The notes under the pieces: model-generated
The model's database searches: none
What the model was told of the DNA's origin: nothing
What the model saw: the letters and a program-made list of their open reading frames with translations, nothing else
Translations under genes and position numbers: made by a program
Shown here: one piece after another, positions 1-8,183 of the stretch
How the letters are laid out: the number at the start of each line of letters is the position of its first letter
How positions within the stretch are numbered: the stretch's first letter is position 1
DNA from: Streptomyces yangpuensis
Lineage (GTDB): Bacteria; Actinomycetota; Actinomycetes; Streptomycetales; Streptomycetaceae
Assembly (NCBI RefSeq): GCF_001005295.1
Contig: NZ_LBMK01000001.1
Span: 679,439-718,277 of the forward strand
DNA: 38,839 bases
Direction: 5' to 3'

Positions 1-622
1 GTACGGCGGGCCCACGGCCGCCCCCGTCACCGTCGTCGGGCACTCGATCGCCGCCTTCCACGCCGAGGGCTTCGCCCGCCTCTGCCCGGAGCGCACCGCC
101 GCCCTGGTCCTCCTCGACGGCAGCGTGGAGGAGAACCCCCGTACGGTGCTGCCCGCCGCGCTCCGCACCGGCGCGGCCCGCGCCCTCGGCCGGGCCGCCA
201 CCGCCGCCGGGCTGCCGGCCGCGCTCGGTCCGGCGGCCCGGCGCGCCACCGTACGGGCCACCCGCACCGGCGGCGCGGACCCGGCCCCGGAGGACCTCGT
301 ACGCCGCTGCTACCGCACCGGCCGCGTCTGGCGCGGAGCCCTGCTGGAGAACTCCCGCTACCTGGACATGGCCGCCGAACTCGCCGCGCTGCGCCGGACC
401 CGCCCGCTGACCGCCCCCGCCACCGTCCTCGCCGGCCACGACGGATCGTCCGGCCGGGGCGCGCTGCGCTGGCTGGGCCGCCAGGCGGACCTCGCCGACC
501 TGCTCGGCGCCCGCTTCGAGGTCGCCGAGCCCGCCGGCCACCTGGTCATGCTCGACCGCCCGGACCAGGTGGCCCGGGCGGTCGTGGAAACGGGTGAGCG
601 GGAGCGGCGGAACGCCCGCTGA
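1..622 (+). CDS. alpha/beta hydrolase, 5' end outside window
   Basis: The reading frame is already open at base 2 and runs to a TGA at 620-622, so only the C-terminal part (about 206 residues) is present. Near the left edge it reads GHSIAAFHAEGFARL, the nucleophile elbow (G-x-S-x-G-like, here GHSIA) of alpha/beta-hydrolase fold enzymes, with Ser as the presumed nucleophile. The end of the protein has the pattern AEPAGHLVMLDRPDQVA, where the His is well placed to be the catalytic histidine of the family. Substrate cannot be told. The fifth elbow residue is Ala instead of the usual Gly, which occurs in some members. It is transcribed toward the leftward CBS gene, 43 bp away. Confidence 0.75.
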   Translation, partial: YGGPTAAPVTVVGHSIAAFHAEGFARLCPERTAALVLLDGSVEENPRTVLPAALRTGAARALGRAATAAGLPAALGPAARRATVRATRTGGADPAPEDLVRRCYRTGRVWRGALLENSRYLDMAAELAALRRTRPLTAPATVLAGHDGSSGRGALRWLGRQADLADLLGARFEVAEPAGHLVMLDRPDQVARAVVETGERERRNAR

Positions 623-665
623 CAGGGCCTTGTCCATGCGGCCGGGTCAGCGCCATGCGGCCGGG

Positions 666-1085
666 TCAGCGCCTGGCGTAGACCTTCTCGACGAAGCCCG
701 CCAGCTGGTCCTCGGACAGGTGCTGGGCCAGGTCGGCCTCGCTGATCATGCCGACCAGCTTCTTGTCCTTGATCACGGGAAGCCGCTTGATCTGGTGGCT
801 CTCCATCTCGTCCAGCACGTCGGACACGTCCGCGCCGGCGTCGATCCAGCGCGGAGTGCCCTTGGCCATGTCCCCGCACGTCATCTTCGCCGGGTCCAGG
901 CCCTTGGCCACGCAGTTCACGACGATGTCGCGGTCGGTGACGATCCCGCACAACCGCTCTTCGGTGTCGCTGATGGGCAGCGCACCCACATTGAGCCGGG
1001 CCATCAGCTCGGCGGCCCGGTCAAGGGTCTCGTGCGCCGGGATCCACTGGGCCCCGGGGTGCATGATGTCTGCGGCGGTGGTCAT
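666..1085 (-). CDS. two-CBS-domain protein
   Basis: 139 residues made almost wholly of two CBS domains (about residues 8-60 and 73-130). Typical signs are the hydrophobic-G-I-V-T-D-R-D stretch (GIVTDRDIV) ending the first domain and GMISEADLA ending the second. CBS pairs bind adenine nucleotides or related ligands and usually act as energy or redox sensors; stand-alone pairs like this are common in Streptomyces, sometimes stress- or dormancy-associated. The partner is unknown. The ATG start is supported by a strong ribosome-binding site, GGAGG, seven bases upstream. Single gene, not clearly in an operon: the next leftward gene ends 165 bp upstream. Confidence 0.9.
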   Translation of the reverse strand: MTTAADIMHPGAQWIPAHETLDRAAELMARLNVGALPISDTEERLCGIVTDRDIVVNCVAKGLDPAKMTCGDMAKGTPRWIDAGADVSDVLDEMESHQIKRLPVIKDKKLVGMISEADLAQHLSEDQLAGFVEKVYARR

Positions 1086-1250
1086 GGCTGAACCTCCTGA
1101 GCGCGCCGGTCACGGCCGGACGCGGGTGCGCCAGGCCCGGCGTCCCCACCGGGATGCGGCCGGGTCGGCCCACCCGACGGCCCCCGGACGGCGGAGCGCA
1201 CGCCCGTACGGGTGAGAGGGCGCCTCCCCCCACCGTACGAGCGTGTCCCG

Positions 1251-1964
1251 TCACCCGCGCGGTGTGGCTCCGCGCTGCTTCAGCATGTCCGCCATCAGGG
1301 TCAGCTCCGAGCGCTGCGCGTCGACCATCCCCTGCGCCAGATCCCGCTCGACGGGGGTCGCGCACAGCCGCGCGCATCCCTCGGCCATCGTCACCCCGCC
1401 CATGTGGTGGTCGGTCATCAGCTGGAGGAAAAGCACCTCCGCGTCCCGCCCCGAAGCGGCGCCGAGCTGCTCCAGCTCCTCCTTGGTGGCCATGCCCGGC
1501 ATCAGCGCACCGGGCTTGGCGGGGCCGTGCCCGGCCTGTCCGCCATGGCCGGCCTGTCCGCCGTCGCCGCCGTGGCCGTCGTGCCCGCCCGAGGTCCCCA
1601 TCCACGACATGGGCGGCTCGCCGGCCACCACCTTCGGCAGACCCCACAGGTCCAGCCAGCCGAGCATCATGCCCCGCTGGTTGGCCTGCGTGTTGGCGAT
1701 GTCGTAGGCGAGGGTGCGTACCGCCTCGTCCTGGGTGCGGTCCCGCACGATGAACGACATCTCCACCGCCTGCTGGTGGTGGACCGCCATGTCCCGGGCG
1801 AAGCCGGCGTCGGCGGAGTGGAGCCCCGGCGTCCGGGGCGCGGGCGCCGGCCGGGCGGCGGAACCGCCGTTCGCGGCGGCGACCGTGGCCGCCGCCGCGA
1901 ACAGCAGCGCCAGCAGGACGGCCGCGCCCGCGACCCAGTACGTACGGGGGATCGCGCGGCTCAC
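1251..1964 (-). CDS. DUF305 family exported protein, Gly/His-rich
   Basis: 237 residues. An N-terminal hydrophobic segment (about residues 11-31) forms a signal peptide or anchor. The rest is DUF305: the first conserved block contains HSADAGFARDMAVHHQQAVEM (residues 49-69, written here as one motif with HHQQ at 62-65), and the second contains DHHMGG at 185-190. Between the blocks is a Gly/His-rich loop (about 126-147). DUF305 proteins are four-helix-bundle, ferritin-like exported proteins often found near copper or heavy-metal genes; metal binding here is an inference. The GTG start overlaps the stop of the upstream DUF3105 gene by GTGA, so the two are translationally coupled. Confidence 0.85.
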   Translation of the reverse strand: MSRAIPRTYWVAGAAVLLALLFAAAATVAAANGGSAARPAPAPRTPGLHSADAGFARDMAVHHQQAVEMSFIVRDRTQDEAVRTLAYDIANTQANQRGMMLGWLDLWGLPKVVAGEPPMSWMGTSGGHDGHGGDGGQAGHGGQAGHGPAKPGALMPGMATKEELEQLGAASGRDAEVLFLQLMTDHHMGGVTMAEGCARLCATPVERDLAQGMVDAQRSELTLMADMLKQRGATPRG

Positions 1965-2662
1965 TTGCCGGCCAGCCCGTTCGTGCAGGCCGCGCCCGGC
2001 TCCGGCGTCTGCTCGCCCTGTACGTACTTGGTGAAGAACTGCTTGACCCGGGGGTCGTCCGCATTGTCCACCGTGAGCTGCTTGCCCCAGGCGCTGAGCA
2101 TGATCGAGCCGGTCTGCTCCTTGACCGGGCTCATCAGCGTGTACGGCGTCTTGCCCACGGTCGCGGCGAGCTTGTCCACATCGGCCGGGGCGGCCTTGTC
2201 GTTGTAGGTCACCCAGACGGCGCCGTGTTCGAGCGAGTGGACGGCGTTCACCTCGGGCACCGGGCTCTTGTAGACATCGCCGTTGCAGTTCATCCAGCGG
2301 GGGTGGTGGTCACCGCCGACCGGGGGGTTCATCTCGTACTTCACGGGCGTCTCGACGTGGTTGCGGCCCAGCGTCTTCGCCTCCCAGAGCTTCTCGCCCT
2401 CGACGGGCTTCTTGCGGATCTCCTCCGCCTCCTTGCGGAGCTGCTCCGCGGCCTCCTGCTTGCGCTGCTCGGCCTGCTTCTGGTCGATCAGCACCCAGGC
2501 GCCGAAACCGACGAGACCGACGACGACGGCCGACGAGACGGTGATCGCGATCGCCTTGTTGCGCCGCTCCCGGGCCTTCTCGACGCGGCGCATCTCGGCT
2601 ATGCGCGCCTGACGGGAGTTCGGGTCGGTGTGCTGGGGGGTCCTGCCGGACTTGCTGGCCAT
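1961..2662 (-). CDS. DUF3105 family membrane-anchored protein
   Basis: 233 residues from the ATG at 2662, which has AAGGA about ten bases upstream; an in-frame start 15 codons earlier lacks such a site. A basic cytoplasmic tail (residues 1-36) is followed by one membrane segment (about 37-59), a charged coiled-coil-like stretch (60-86), then the extracytoplasmic DUF3105 domain with NPPVGGDHHPRW near residue 112 and VHSLEHGAVW at 141-150. The conserved His residues are suggestive of metal contact, but the family function is not established. It lies between a His-rich small protein upstream and DUF305 downstream, on the same strand. Confidence 0.85.
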   Translation of the reverse strand: MASKSGRTPQHTDPNSRQARIAEMRRVEKARERRNKAIAITVSSAVVVGLVGFGAWVLIDQKQAEQRKQEAAEQLRKEAEEIRKKPVEGEKLWEAKTLGRNHVETPVKYEMNPPVGGDHHPRWMNCNGDVYKSPVPEVNAVHSLEHGAVWVTYNDKAAPADVDKLAATVGKTPYTLMSPVKEQTGSIMLSAWGKQLTVDNADDPRVKQFFTKYVQGEQTPEPGAACTNGLAGK

Positions 2663-2718
2663 GTGCCCTGGTTCCTTCTTCTGATGAGGGGGGTGGATGG
2701 AACGCAAAACCGGACCCG

Positions 2719-3153
2719 TCAGGTCCGCAGCACCTGGAGAACATGCAGGTCGGGGGCGCGCGCCAGCGCCTCGGGCGGCCGGATCCGCCCCGCCGCCGTG
2801 GTGTGCGCGGACGGCAGCGGCCCGCCGCCGGTCACGGTCACGGCGGGCGGCGGCACGGGCAGCACGGCCGGGGGCACGTGCGCGAGGGGGGAGCAGCCGG
2901 GCGGCTCGTACGGGGACACGCAGACGGCGTGCGCCGTCCCGTGAGCCGTGCCATGTGTGGTGGCGTGGGTCGTGCCGTCGGCCATGTGGGGGGTCGTGCC
3001 GTGCGCCCGGACCTCGGAGGAGGCGGACGACTCACCGGATCGCGCACACAGGAACAGTGCGCCGACCAGCATCCCGAGCACCGTCAGCAGCACGGCACGC
3101 CGAAGCGCGGAACGTCCGCGACGCCCCCGCTGCGTGTCCTGCCGGCCCCCCAT
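2719..3153 (-). CDS. small His-rich membrane-anchored protein
   Basis: 144 residues, no family recognised. A basic N-terminus is followed by one hydrophobic segment (about residues 19-36). The following region carries a His-rich pseudo-repeat (residues 50-76) with G-T-A/T-H spaced every four residues, and the remainder is Pro-rich. The His pattern could bind a transition metal. The downstream gene on the same strand begins 56 bp away, so it may head a three-gene operon with DUF3105 and DUF305. No clear Shine-Dalgarno sequence precedes the ATG, so the exact start is uncertain. Codon bias supports this frame over the others. Confidence 0.6.
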   Translation of the reverse strand: MGGRQDTQRGRRGRSALRRAVLLTVLGMLVGALFLCARSGESSASSEVRAHGTTPHMADGTTHATTHGTAHGTAHAVCVSPYEPPGCSPLAHVPPAVLPVPPPAVTVTGGGPLPSAHTTAAGRIRPPEALARAPDLHVLQVLRT

Positions 3154-3325
3154 GGGCGCAGATGGTAATGCTCATGACCGGGCCGAGGTCAGTGCGGGGG
3201 TGCCGCGACCTTTCCCAGGTGCGTAATCTGGCGGAAACCACCACTGGCGATACTGAGCCGGCCCGAGTGCGCCGCGACCGGTCAGGCGGTGGTGCACAGG
3301 CCGTCTGAACTGCGAGGATGAAGGC

Positions 3326-4687
3326 ATGGACAAGCAGCAGGAATTCGTCCTCCGGACGCTTGAGGAGCGCGACATCCGCTTCGTGCGCCTGTGGTTCACC
3401 GACGTACTGGGCTTCCTGAAGTCCGTCGCGGTCGCCCCCGCGGAGCTGGAGCAGGCCTTCGACGAGGGCATCGGCTTCGACGGCTCCGCCATCGAGGGCT
3501 TCGCACGGGTCTACGAGTCCGACATGATCGCCAAGCCGGACCCGGGCACGTTCCAGATACTGCCGTGGCGCGCCGAGGCCCCCGGCACCGCCCGCATGTT
3601 CTGCGACATCCTCATGCCGGACGGCTCCCCGTCCTTCGCGGACCCGCGCTACGTCCTCAAGCGCATCCTCGCCAAGACCTCCGACCTGGGCTTCACCTTC
3701 TACACCCACCCGGAGATCGAGTTCTTCCTGCTGAAGGACAAGCCGCTGGACGGCACCCGCCCGGTCCCGGCCGACAACTCCGGCTACTTCGACCACACCC
3801 CGCAGAACGTGGGCATGGACTTCCGCCGCCAGGCGATCACCATGCTCGAATCCATGGGCATCTCGGTCGAGTTCAGCCACCACGAGGGCGCCCCGGGGCA
3901 GCAGGAGATCGACCTGCGCTACGCCGACGCCCTCTCCACGGCCGACAACATCATGACCTTCCGCCTCGTCATGAAGCAGGTCGCCCTCGAACAGGGCGTC
4001 CAGGCCACCTTCATGCCCAAGCCCTTCTCGGAGTACCCGGGCTCGGGCATGCACACCCACCTCTCCCTCTTCGAGGGCGACCGCAACGCCTTCTACGAGT
4101 CGGGCGCCGAATACCAGCTCTCGAAGGTCGGCCGCTCCTTCATCGCGGGCCTGCTGCGCCACGCGGCGGAGACGGCGGCGGTCACCAACCAGTGGGTCAA
4201 CTCCTACAAGCGCATCTGGGGCGGCTCCTCCCGCAGCGCGGGCGCGGGCGGCGAGGCCCCCTCGTACATCTGCTGGGGCCACAACAACCGCTCGGCGCTG
4301 ATCCGCGTCCCGATGTACAAGCCGGGCAAGATGGGCTCCTCCCGCATCGAGGTCCGCTCGATCGACTCGGGCGCCAACCCGTACCTCACGTACGCCGTCC
4401 TTCTGGCGGCCGGCCTCAAGGGCATCGAGGAGGGCTACGAACTCCCGGCGGGCGCCGACGACGACGTCTGGGCCCTCTCCGACGCCGAACGCCGCGCGAT
4501 GGGCATCGAACCCCTCCCGCAGAACCTCGGCGAGGCCATCTCCCTGATGGAACGCAGCGAACTGGTCGCCGAAACCCTCGGCGAGCACGTCTTCGACTTC
4601 TTCCTCCGCAACAAGAAGCAGGAGTGGGAGGAGTACCGCTCGGAGGTCACCGCCTTCGAACTCCGCAAGAACCTCCCCGTCCTGTAG
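3326..4687 (+). CDS. glnA2: GlnA2-type glutamine synthetase-like gamma-glutamyl ligase
   Basis: 453 residues, full length for class I glutamine synthetase-like enzymes. Visible landmarks are GFDGSAIEGF (about residues 50-59), EIEFFLLKD (metal ligands), HHEGAPGQQE, the MHTHLSLF block and NNRSALIRVP for ATP and glutamate binding. The catalysed chemistry is ATP-dependent ligation of an amine to the gamma-carboxyl of glutamate. In S. coelicolor the GlnA2 orthologue has been described as a gamma-glutamylpolyamine synthetase instead of an ammonia-assimilating enzyme (recalled literature). Consistent with that, the adenylylation motif NLYDLP of true GSI is replaced by EGYELPAG. A GAGG box lies eight bases before the ATG. 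glnE lies 9 kb downstream. Confidence 0.9.
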   Translation: MDKQQEFVLRTLEERDIRFVRLWFTDVLGFLKSVAVAPAELEQAFDEGIGFDGSAIEGFARVYESDMIAKPDPGTFQILPWRAEAPGTARMFCDILMPDGSPSFADPRYVLKRILAKTSDLGFTFYTHPEIEFFLLKDKPLDGTRPVPADNSGYFDHTPQNVGMDFRRQAITMLESMGISVEFSHHEGAPGQQEIDLRYADALSTADNIMTFRLVMKQVALEQGVQATFMPKPFSEYPGSGMHTHLSLFEGDRNAFYESGAEYQLSKVGRSFIAGLLRHAAETAAVTNQWVNSYKRIWGGSSRSAGAGGEAPSYICWGHNNRSALIRVPMYKPGKMGSSRIEVRSIDSGANPYLTYAVLLAAGLKGIEEGYELPAGADDDVWALSDAERRAMGIEPLPQNLGEAISLMERSELVAETLGEHVFDFFLRNKKQEWEEYRSEVTAFELRKNLPVL

Positions 4688-4713
4688 CCCGGCCCTGCCG
4701 GGGCACGCACGAC

Positions 4714-4750
4714 ACTCCGGGCCGGTGGTCATCGACCACCGGCCCGGAGT
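4714..4750 (+). terminator. hairpin terminator of glnA2
   Basis: A perfect 17 bp inverted repeat (4714-4730 and 4734-4750) with a three-base loop starts 26 bases after the glnA2 stop. There is no U-tract, as is usual for Streptomyces intrinsic terminators. Confidence 0.85.
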
Positions 4751-5088
4751 CGTCTCACCGCCCCTGGGCCGTCCGTGGGCCGTCCGGCGCGGAACCCCGC
4801 CGGCCGGGACGCGAGCCGTCTGCTGAATTACCGTCAGTTCGGCCCAACCCTGCAAGCACAGTTGAAGGTTCTTCTGTTGAAAGGGGGAACGTTCCGCCCT
4901 CCGAAAGGCTCCCGGACGCCTTCGCAGGGAACGGTGAAGGGGAGTAGCGTCGTAGGTGAGACAGCCGCGCCGAATCGCCGTGTGCGGATGGCAGCGGGCG
5001 TCTCCTTCTCCCGTGACGGCAGCCGATGCGGCGCAATTTCCGGGGGTGCGGGAGAGCGGCATCTTCCCGACAACCACTAGGAGTCATC
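4751..5088. other. intergenic region between glnA2 and the repeat-protein gene
   Basis: 338 bp without a convincing gene on either strand. It contains a small inverted repeat GAAG-GTT-CTTC near 4864, a direct repeat GTTGAA at 4861 and 4876, and a perfect 10 bp palindrome GGAACGTTCC at 4886-4895. A candidate ECF promoter lies at 4928-4951 (listed separately). Confidence 0.6.
4928..4951 (+). promoter_or_regulatory. candidate ECF (SigE-like) promoter
   Basis: GGAAC at 4928-4932 and CGTC at 4948-4951 are separated by 15 bases, resembling the -35 and -10 elements recalled for Streptomyces SigE targets. It is 137 bp upstream of the GTG start of the repeat protein. Match made by eye only. Confidence 0.35.
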
Positions 5089-5871
5089 GTGTCCGGGGAA
5101 TTGCTCTTCTACAGAAATGACGACGGCGTCATCGCCACAGGTCGCCTGGGGAGCGACGGCATCTTCACCCAGCTCGCGGACGGACGGCTCAGCGAGGACT
5201 GGACCCGAATCGTGGCGGTAGGACGGGAACTTCTCTTCTACCGCTCGGACAACGGTGTCATCGCCACCGGCCGGCTGGGGAGCGACGGCATCTTCACCCA
5301 GCTCGCGGACGGGAAGCTCAGCAACGGCTGGACCCACATCGTCCCCCTCGGCCGTGAGCTCCTGTTCTATCGGGCCGACAACGGTGTCATCGCCACCGGC
5401 CGCATCGACAGCAACGGCATCTTCACCAATCTCGCCGACGGACGGCTGAGCGAGGACTGGACCCGCATCAACGCCCTTGGCCGTGAGCTGCTCTTCTACC
5501 GCTCGGACAACGGTGTCATCGCCACCGGCCGCATCGACACCAACGGCATCTTCACGGGCCTCGCCGACGGCAGGCTCAGTCAGGGCTGGACCCACATCGA
5601 CACCCTCGGCCGGGAGCTGCAGTTCTACCGGGCCGACAGCGGCGTCATCGCCACCGGCCGGATCGACACCAACGGCATCTTCAGGAACCTCGCCGACGGC
5701 AGGCTCAGTCCGGGCTGGACCCACATCGTCGCCCTCGGCCGCGAGCTCCTGTACTACCGCTTGGGCGACGGCGTCATCGCCACCGGCCGGATCGACACCA
5801 ATGGCATCTTCACCAATCTCGCCGACGGACGGCTGGCGGCGAAGTGGAAGATCATCACCGGCGTCGCCTGA
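5089..5871 (+). CDS. six-repeat beta-propeller / tachylectin-like protein
   Basis: 260 residues from the GTG at 5089, chosen because AGGAG lies five bases upstream; the longer in-frame ATG at 5026 has no ribosome-binding site. The whole protein is six tandem 43-residue units, each with the pattern G-R-E-L-L-F-Y-R, then GVIATGR, GIF, LADGRLS and W-T-x-I. Such short aromatic-rich repeats in tandem suggest a propeller or lectin-like fold (tachylectin-2 type), with sugar binding as an inference. There is no signal peptide and no membrane segment, so it is either cytoplasmic or released by an unusual route. It stands alone, with glnA2 upstream and an acetyltransferase downstream. Confidence 0.85.
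   Translation: MSGELLFYRNDDGVIATGRLGSDGIFTQLADGRLSEDWTRIVAVGRELLFYRSDNGVIATGRLGSDGIFTQLADGKLSNGWTHIVPLGRELLFYRADNGVIATGRIDSNGIFTNLADGRLSEDWTRINALGRELLFYRSDNGVIATGRIDTNGIFTGLADGRLSQGWTHIDTLGRELQFYRADSGVIATGRIDTNGIFRNLADGRLSPGWTHIVALGRELLYYRLGDGVIATGRIDTNGIFTNLADGRLAAKWKIITGVA
5092..5865 (+). repeat. six tandem 129 bp coding repeats
   Basis: Units begin at 5092, 5221, 5350, 5479, 5608 and 5737, each exactly 129 bp (43 codons). They are highly similar at DNA level, for instance the stretch encoding GVIATGR is nearly unchanged in all six. This indicates recent amplification or ongoing gene conversion. Confidence 0.95.
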
Positions 5872-5980
5872 CATGTGAGGTGCCCGACCTGCGTCAGCGG
5901 ACCCCGGGACGGTCGCCCGGACCAGAACTCATCGCGACCGGCGCATGGCGTCCGAGGCGGCGGGTGGGGAGAGTTGGGGG

Positions 5981-6787
5981 ATGGAACCTCTCGACGACGT
6001 CCGTACCGATGCCTATCTGCGCCGGCTGGGGGTGGTACGGCCCCGGCGGGCCACGGGCGGCTCGCTGCGCGAGCTGCATCTGCGGCACCTGAAGACCGTG
6101 CCGTTCGAGAACCTGGCGATCCACCTCGGCGAGGAGATCGCACTCACCCGCGACGCCCTCTTCGACAAGATCGTGACCGCCGGGCGCGGTGGCATCTGCT
6201 ACGAACTGAACGGCGCTTTCGCCGAGTTGCTGGGCGCTCTCGGGCACCGGGTGGAGCTCCTCCAGGCGCGGGTGTACGGCAAGGACGGCGAGCTGGGGAT
6301 CCCGTACGACCACCTCGCGCTGCGTGTCGACGGGCGCTGGCTCGCCGACGTGGGCTTCGGCGAGCACAGTGCGTACCCGCTCGACCTGGACGAGCCCGGC
6401 GAGCAGAAGGATCCCGGTGGGGTGTTCCTGGTCAGGGCGGCCGCAGACGGTGCGGAGGGCGACCTCGACGTACTGCGCGACGGTGTACCGGCGTACCGGC
6501 TGGAGGCCCGGCCCCGGGTGCTCGCCGACTTCCGGACCGGCGCCTGGTGGCACAGCACCAGCCCGGAGTCCGGCTTCACCAGGGGCCCGGTCTGCTCCCG
6601 GATCACCGAGGACGGCGGCCGGATCACCCTGCGCGACCACACCCTCATCGCCACCTCGGCGGAGGGCGGCCGTAAGGAGGAGGAACTGGCGACCGGCGAG
6701 GAAGTGCGGGCGGCCTACCGCGCAGAGTTCGGCATGGTGCTCGACCGGCTGCCCGTGGCCCTCCACCCCCGGCCCCAGGGGGCGTGA
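5981..6787 (+). CDS. arylamine N-acetyltransferase
   Basis: 268 residues, the usual size for the NAT family, which transfers acetyl from acetyl-CoA to arylamines, hydrazines or, in some secondary-metabolite clusters, to aminobenzoate-like substrates. The catalytic triad can be read directly: Cys73 in RGGICYELNGAF, His111 in YDHLALRV and Asp123 in LADVGFGEH. The N-terminal PFENLAIHLG block is also typical. I chose the ATG at 5981 because GGGGAGAG precedes it by seven bases; an in-frame ATG 12 codons earlier has no ribosome-binding site. It is cytoplasmic and appears monocistronic, 109 bp after the repeat-protein gene. Confidence 0.93.
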   Translation: MEPLDDVRTDAYLRRLGVVRPRRATGGSLRELHLRHLKTVPFENLAIHLGEEIALTRDALFDKIVTAGRGGICYELNGAFAELLGALGHRVELLQARVYGKDGELGIPYDHLALRVDGRWLADVGFGEHSAYPLDLDEPGEQKDPGGVFLVRAAADGAEGDLDVLRDGVPAYRLEARPRVLADFRTGAWWHSTSPESGFTRGPVCSRITEDGGRITLRDHTLIATSAEGGRKEEELATGEEVRAAYRAEFGMVLDRLPVALHPRPQGA

Positions 6788-6926
6788 AGGGGGGCGCGAA
6801 TTGTCGAAACGATACGGCCGCGGGCATTGGAGTGAACTGCCGTTCCCGGCGGTGCCCTCGCGCTGTTGGACCGGCCGACGCGCACATCGATCGCGCGTCG
6901 TCGTTCCACAGATCCTTAGGGGAGTC

Positions 6927-7181
6927 ATGCGTATTCGTTCTGCTGTCACCGCGTCCGTCCTGGCCGCCGGCATCCTGCTGGGCGGGGCCGGTGCCGCCCT
7001 GGCCAACGACGGGGTCGACATCGACTACTTCTCCGGCGGTCGCGCGGGCTACTCGTCGAACTGCTCCTCGCTCGCCGCGGTGCCCGCCAGCCGCCCGGCG
7101 TTCACGGGCCCGATCTACACCTCGAACTGCATCGCGGACGGCGAGCACGAGTGGGCGAAGGGTCACCACCTGGGCGCCTGA
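6927..7181 (+). CDS. small secreted protein with two cysteines
   Basis: 84 residues. The first 26 form a clear Sec signal peptide (MRIRSAV..., hydrophobic core, then ALA before NDG). The mature protein would be about 58 residues, with Cys46 and Cys68 that could form a disulphide and are each preceded by SN. No family recognised. AGGGGAG precedes the ATG closely (core about 3-6 bases away). A strong hairpin about 90 bases after the stop suggests an independent transcript. Small exported proteins like this are common in Streptomyces, but no role can be assigned. Confidence 0.75.
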   Translation: MRIRSAVTASVLAAGILLGGAGAALANDGVDIDYFSGGRAGYSSNCSSLAAVPASRPAFTGPIYTSNCIADGEHEWAKGHHLGA

Positions 7182-7267
7182 CCCGGACGGCTCGCGCCGC
7201 GGGGGCGGACCGACACCGACGTCGGCCGCCCCTGCGGCGTTCCCGGCGCCCGGTCGTCCTCAGGCCC

Positions 7268-7297
7268 CCGCCGTGCCCTCCAGGGAGGGCACGGCGG
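7268..7297 (+). terminator. hairpin terminator after small secreted protein
   Basis: Inverted repeat CCGCCGTGCCCTCC / GGAGGGCACGGCGG (7268-7281 and 7284-7297), about 13-14 bp of stem with a very short loop, 86 bases after the stop at 7181. Confidence 0.7.
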
Positions 7298-7364
7298 CGG
7301 TCTTGGTCAGAACTTTGCCCGGCGATCCACATACGGCCGGCCGATCTCGCGCAGGTGCGGACTG

Positions 7365-8183
7365 ATGGATGCCCTCACACGCAGCCCCGAAGACGACCCG
7401 TGCCCGGCCGTACGCGCCGTGCCCGCCGTGCCCGCCGTACCCGCCGTGCACGCCGATCGTCCGCTCACCCGGACGATCCCGGCCCCTGCCCCCGAGCGCG
7501 TCTGGTACGCCTCCTACGGCTCCAACATGCACCTGGACCGCCTCACCGCCTACATCGCCGGCGGCATCCCGCCGGGGGCGACGCACGCCCACCCGGGCTG
7601 CCGCGACCGGCGGGCGCCCGAGCGCTCGGTCCCGGTCGAGCTCGACGGCAGCCTGTACTTCGCCACCGAGTCCCTGATGTGGACGGGTGGACGCGGCTAC
7701 TACGACCCCAGCGCCCCCGGCCGGATCCGCGGGCGGGCGCACCTGGTGACCGCCGGCCAGCTGTCCGACATCGCCGCGCAGGAGATGGGCCGGGAGCCCG
7801 GAGAAGACCTCGACCTCACCCACGTCCTCCGGGACGGCCGCCACGCCCTCGGCCCCGGCCGGTACGAGACACTCGTCTGCCCGGGCACGATCGACTCGAT
7901 CCCGGTGGTGACCTTCACCGCGCCGTGGACCCTCCGCGATGTCGAACTACGCACCCCGTCCGCCGCCTACCTGCGCCACCTGGCCGCCGGCCTCCTGGAC
8001 TCCGGCCCGTGGACGCGACAGGACACCGCCGAATACCTCTCCACCTGCCCCGGCGCCGCCGGCACCTGGACCCCCGACCGCATCCACGCCCTCCTGGCCG
8101 CCGCACCGACAGGGCCTGGACAGGCGCAGGTCAGCGGACCGCGCGGTGCCAGGTGGGGCGGGTGGGGGTGGCCGGGGTGGTGA
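7365..8183 (+). CDS. gamma-glutamylcyclotransferase-like protein
   Basis: 272 residues. After a repetitive Ala/Pro/Val N-terminus (AVPAVPAVPAV, residues 18-28, encoded by near-perfect 9 bp repeats), the protein reads VWYASYGSNM at 46-55, the Y-G-S-N loop of the gamma-glutamylcyclotransferase fold. Relatives in Streptomyces are, as I recall, often labelled histone deacetylase, which the sequence does not support. Substrate unknown. AGGTG eight bases before the ATG is a weak ribosome-binding site. The 3' end runs 53 bp into the convergent deacetylase gene, giving a Gly/Trp-rich tail (GARWGGWGWPGW) that looks like read-through into antisense, not a conserved domain. Confidence 0.7.
   Translation: MDALTRSPEDDPCPAVRAVPAVPAVPAVHADRPLTRTIPAPAPERVWYASYGSNMHLDRLTAYIAGGIPPGATHAHPGCRDRRAPERSVPVELDGSLYFATESLMWTGGRGYYDPSAPGRIRGRAHLVTAGQLSDIAAQEMGREPGEDLDLTHVLRDGRHALGPGRYETLVCPGTIDSIPVVTFTAPWTLRDVELRTPSAAYLRHLAAGLLDSGPWTRQDTAEYLSTCPGAAGTWTPDRIHALLAAAPTGPGQAQVSGPRGARWGGWGWPGW

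Noticed and set aside
3032..5077. A 681-codon frame antisense to glnA2.
   Set aside because: Shadow of a well-supported gene, with no plausible domains.
5092..5865. Regular repeats considered as a CRISPR array.
   Set aside because: The repeats are contiguous, 129 bp, and encode a consistent 43-residue protein unit; there are no unique spacers.
5945..5980. Upstream ATG for the arylamine N-acetyltransferase.
   Set aside because: No ribosome-binding site, and family members start close to the later ATG at 5981.
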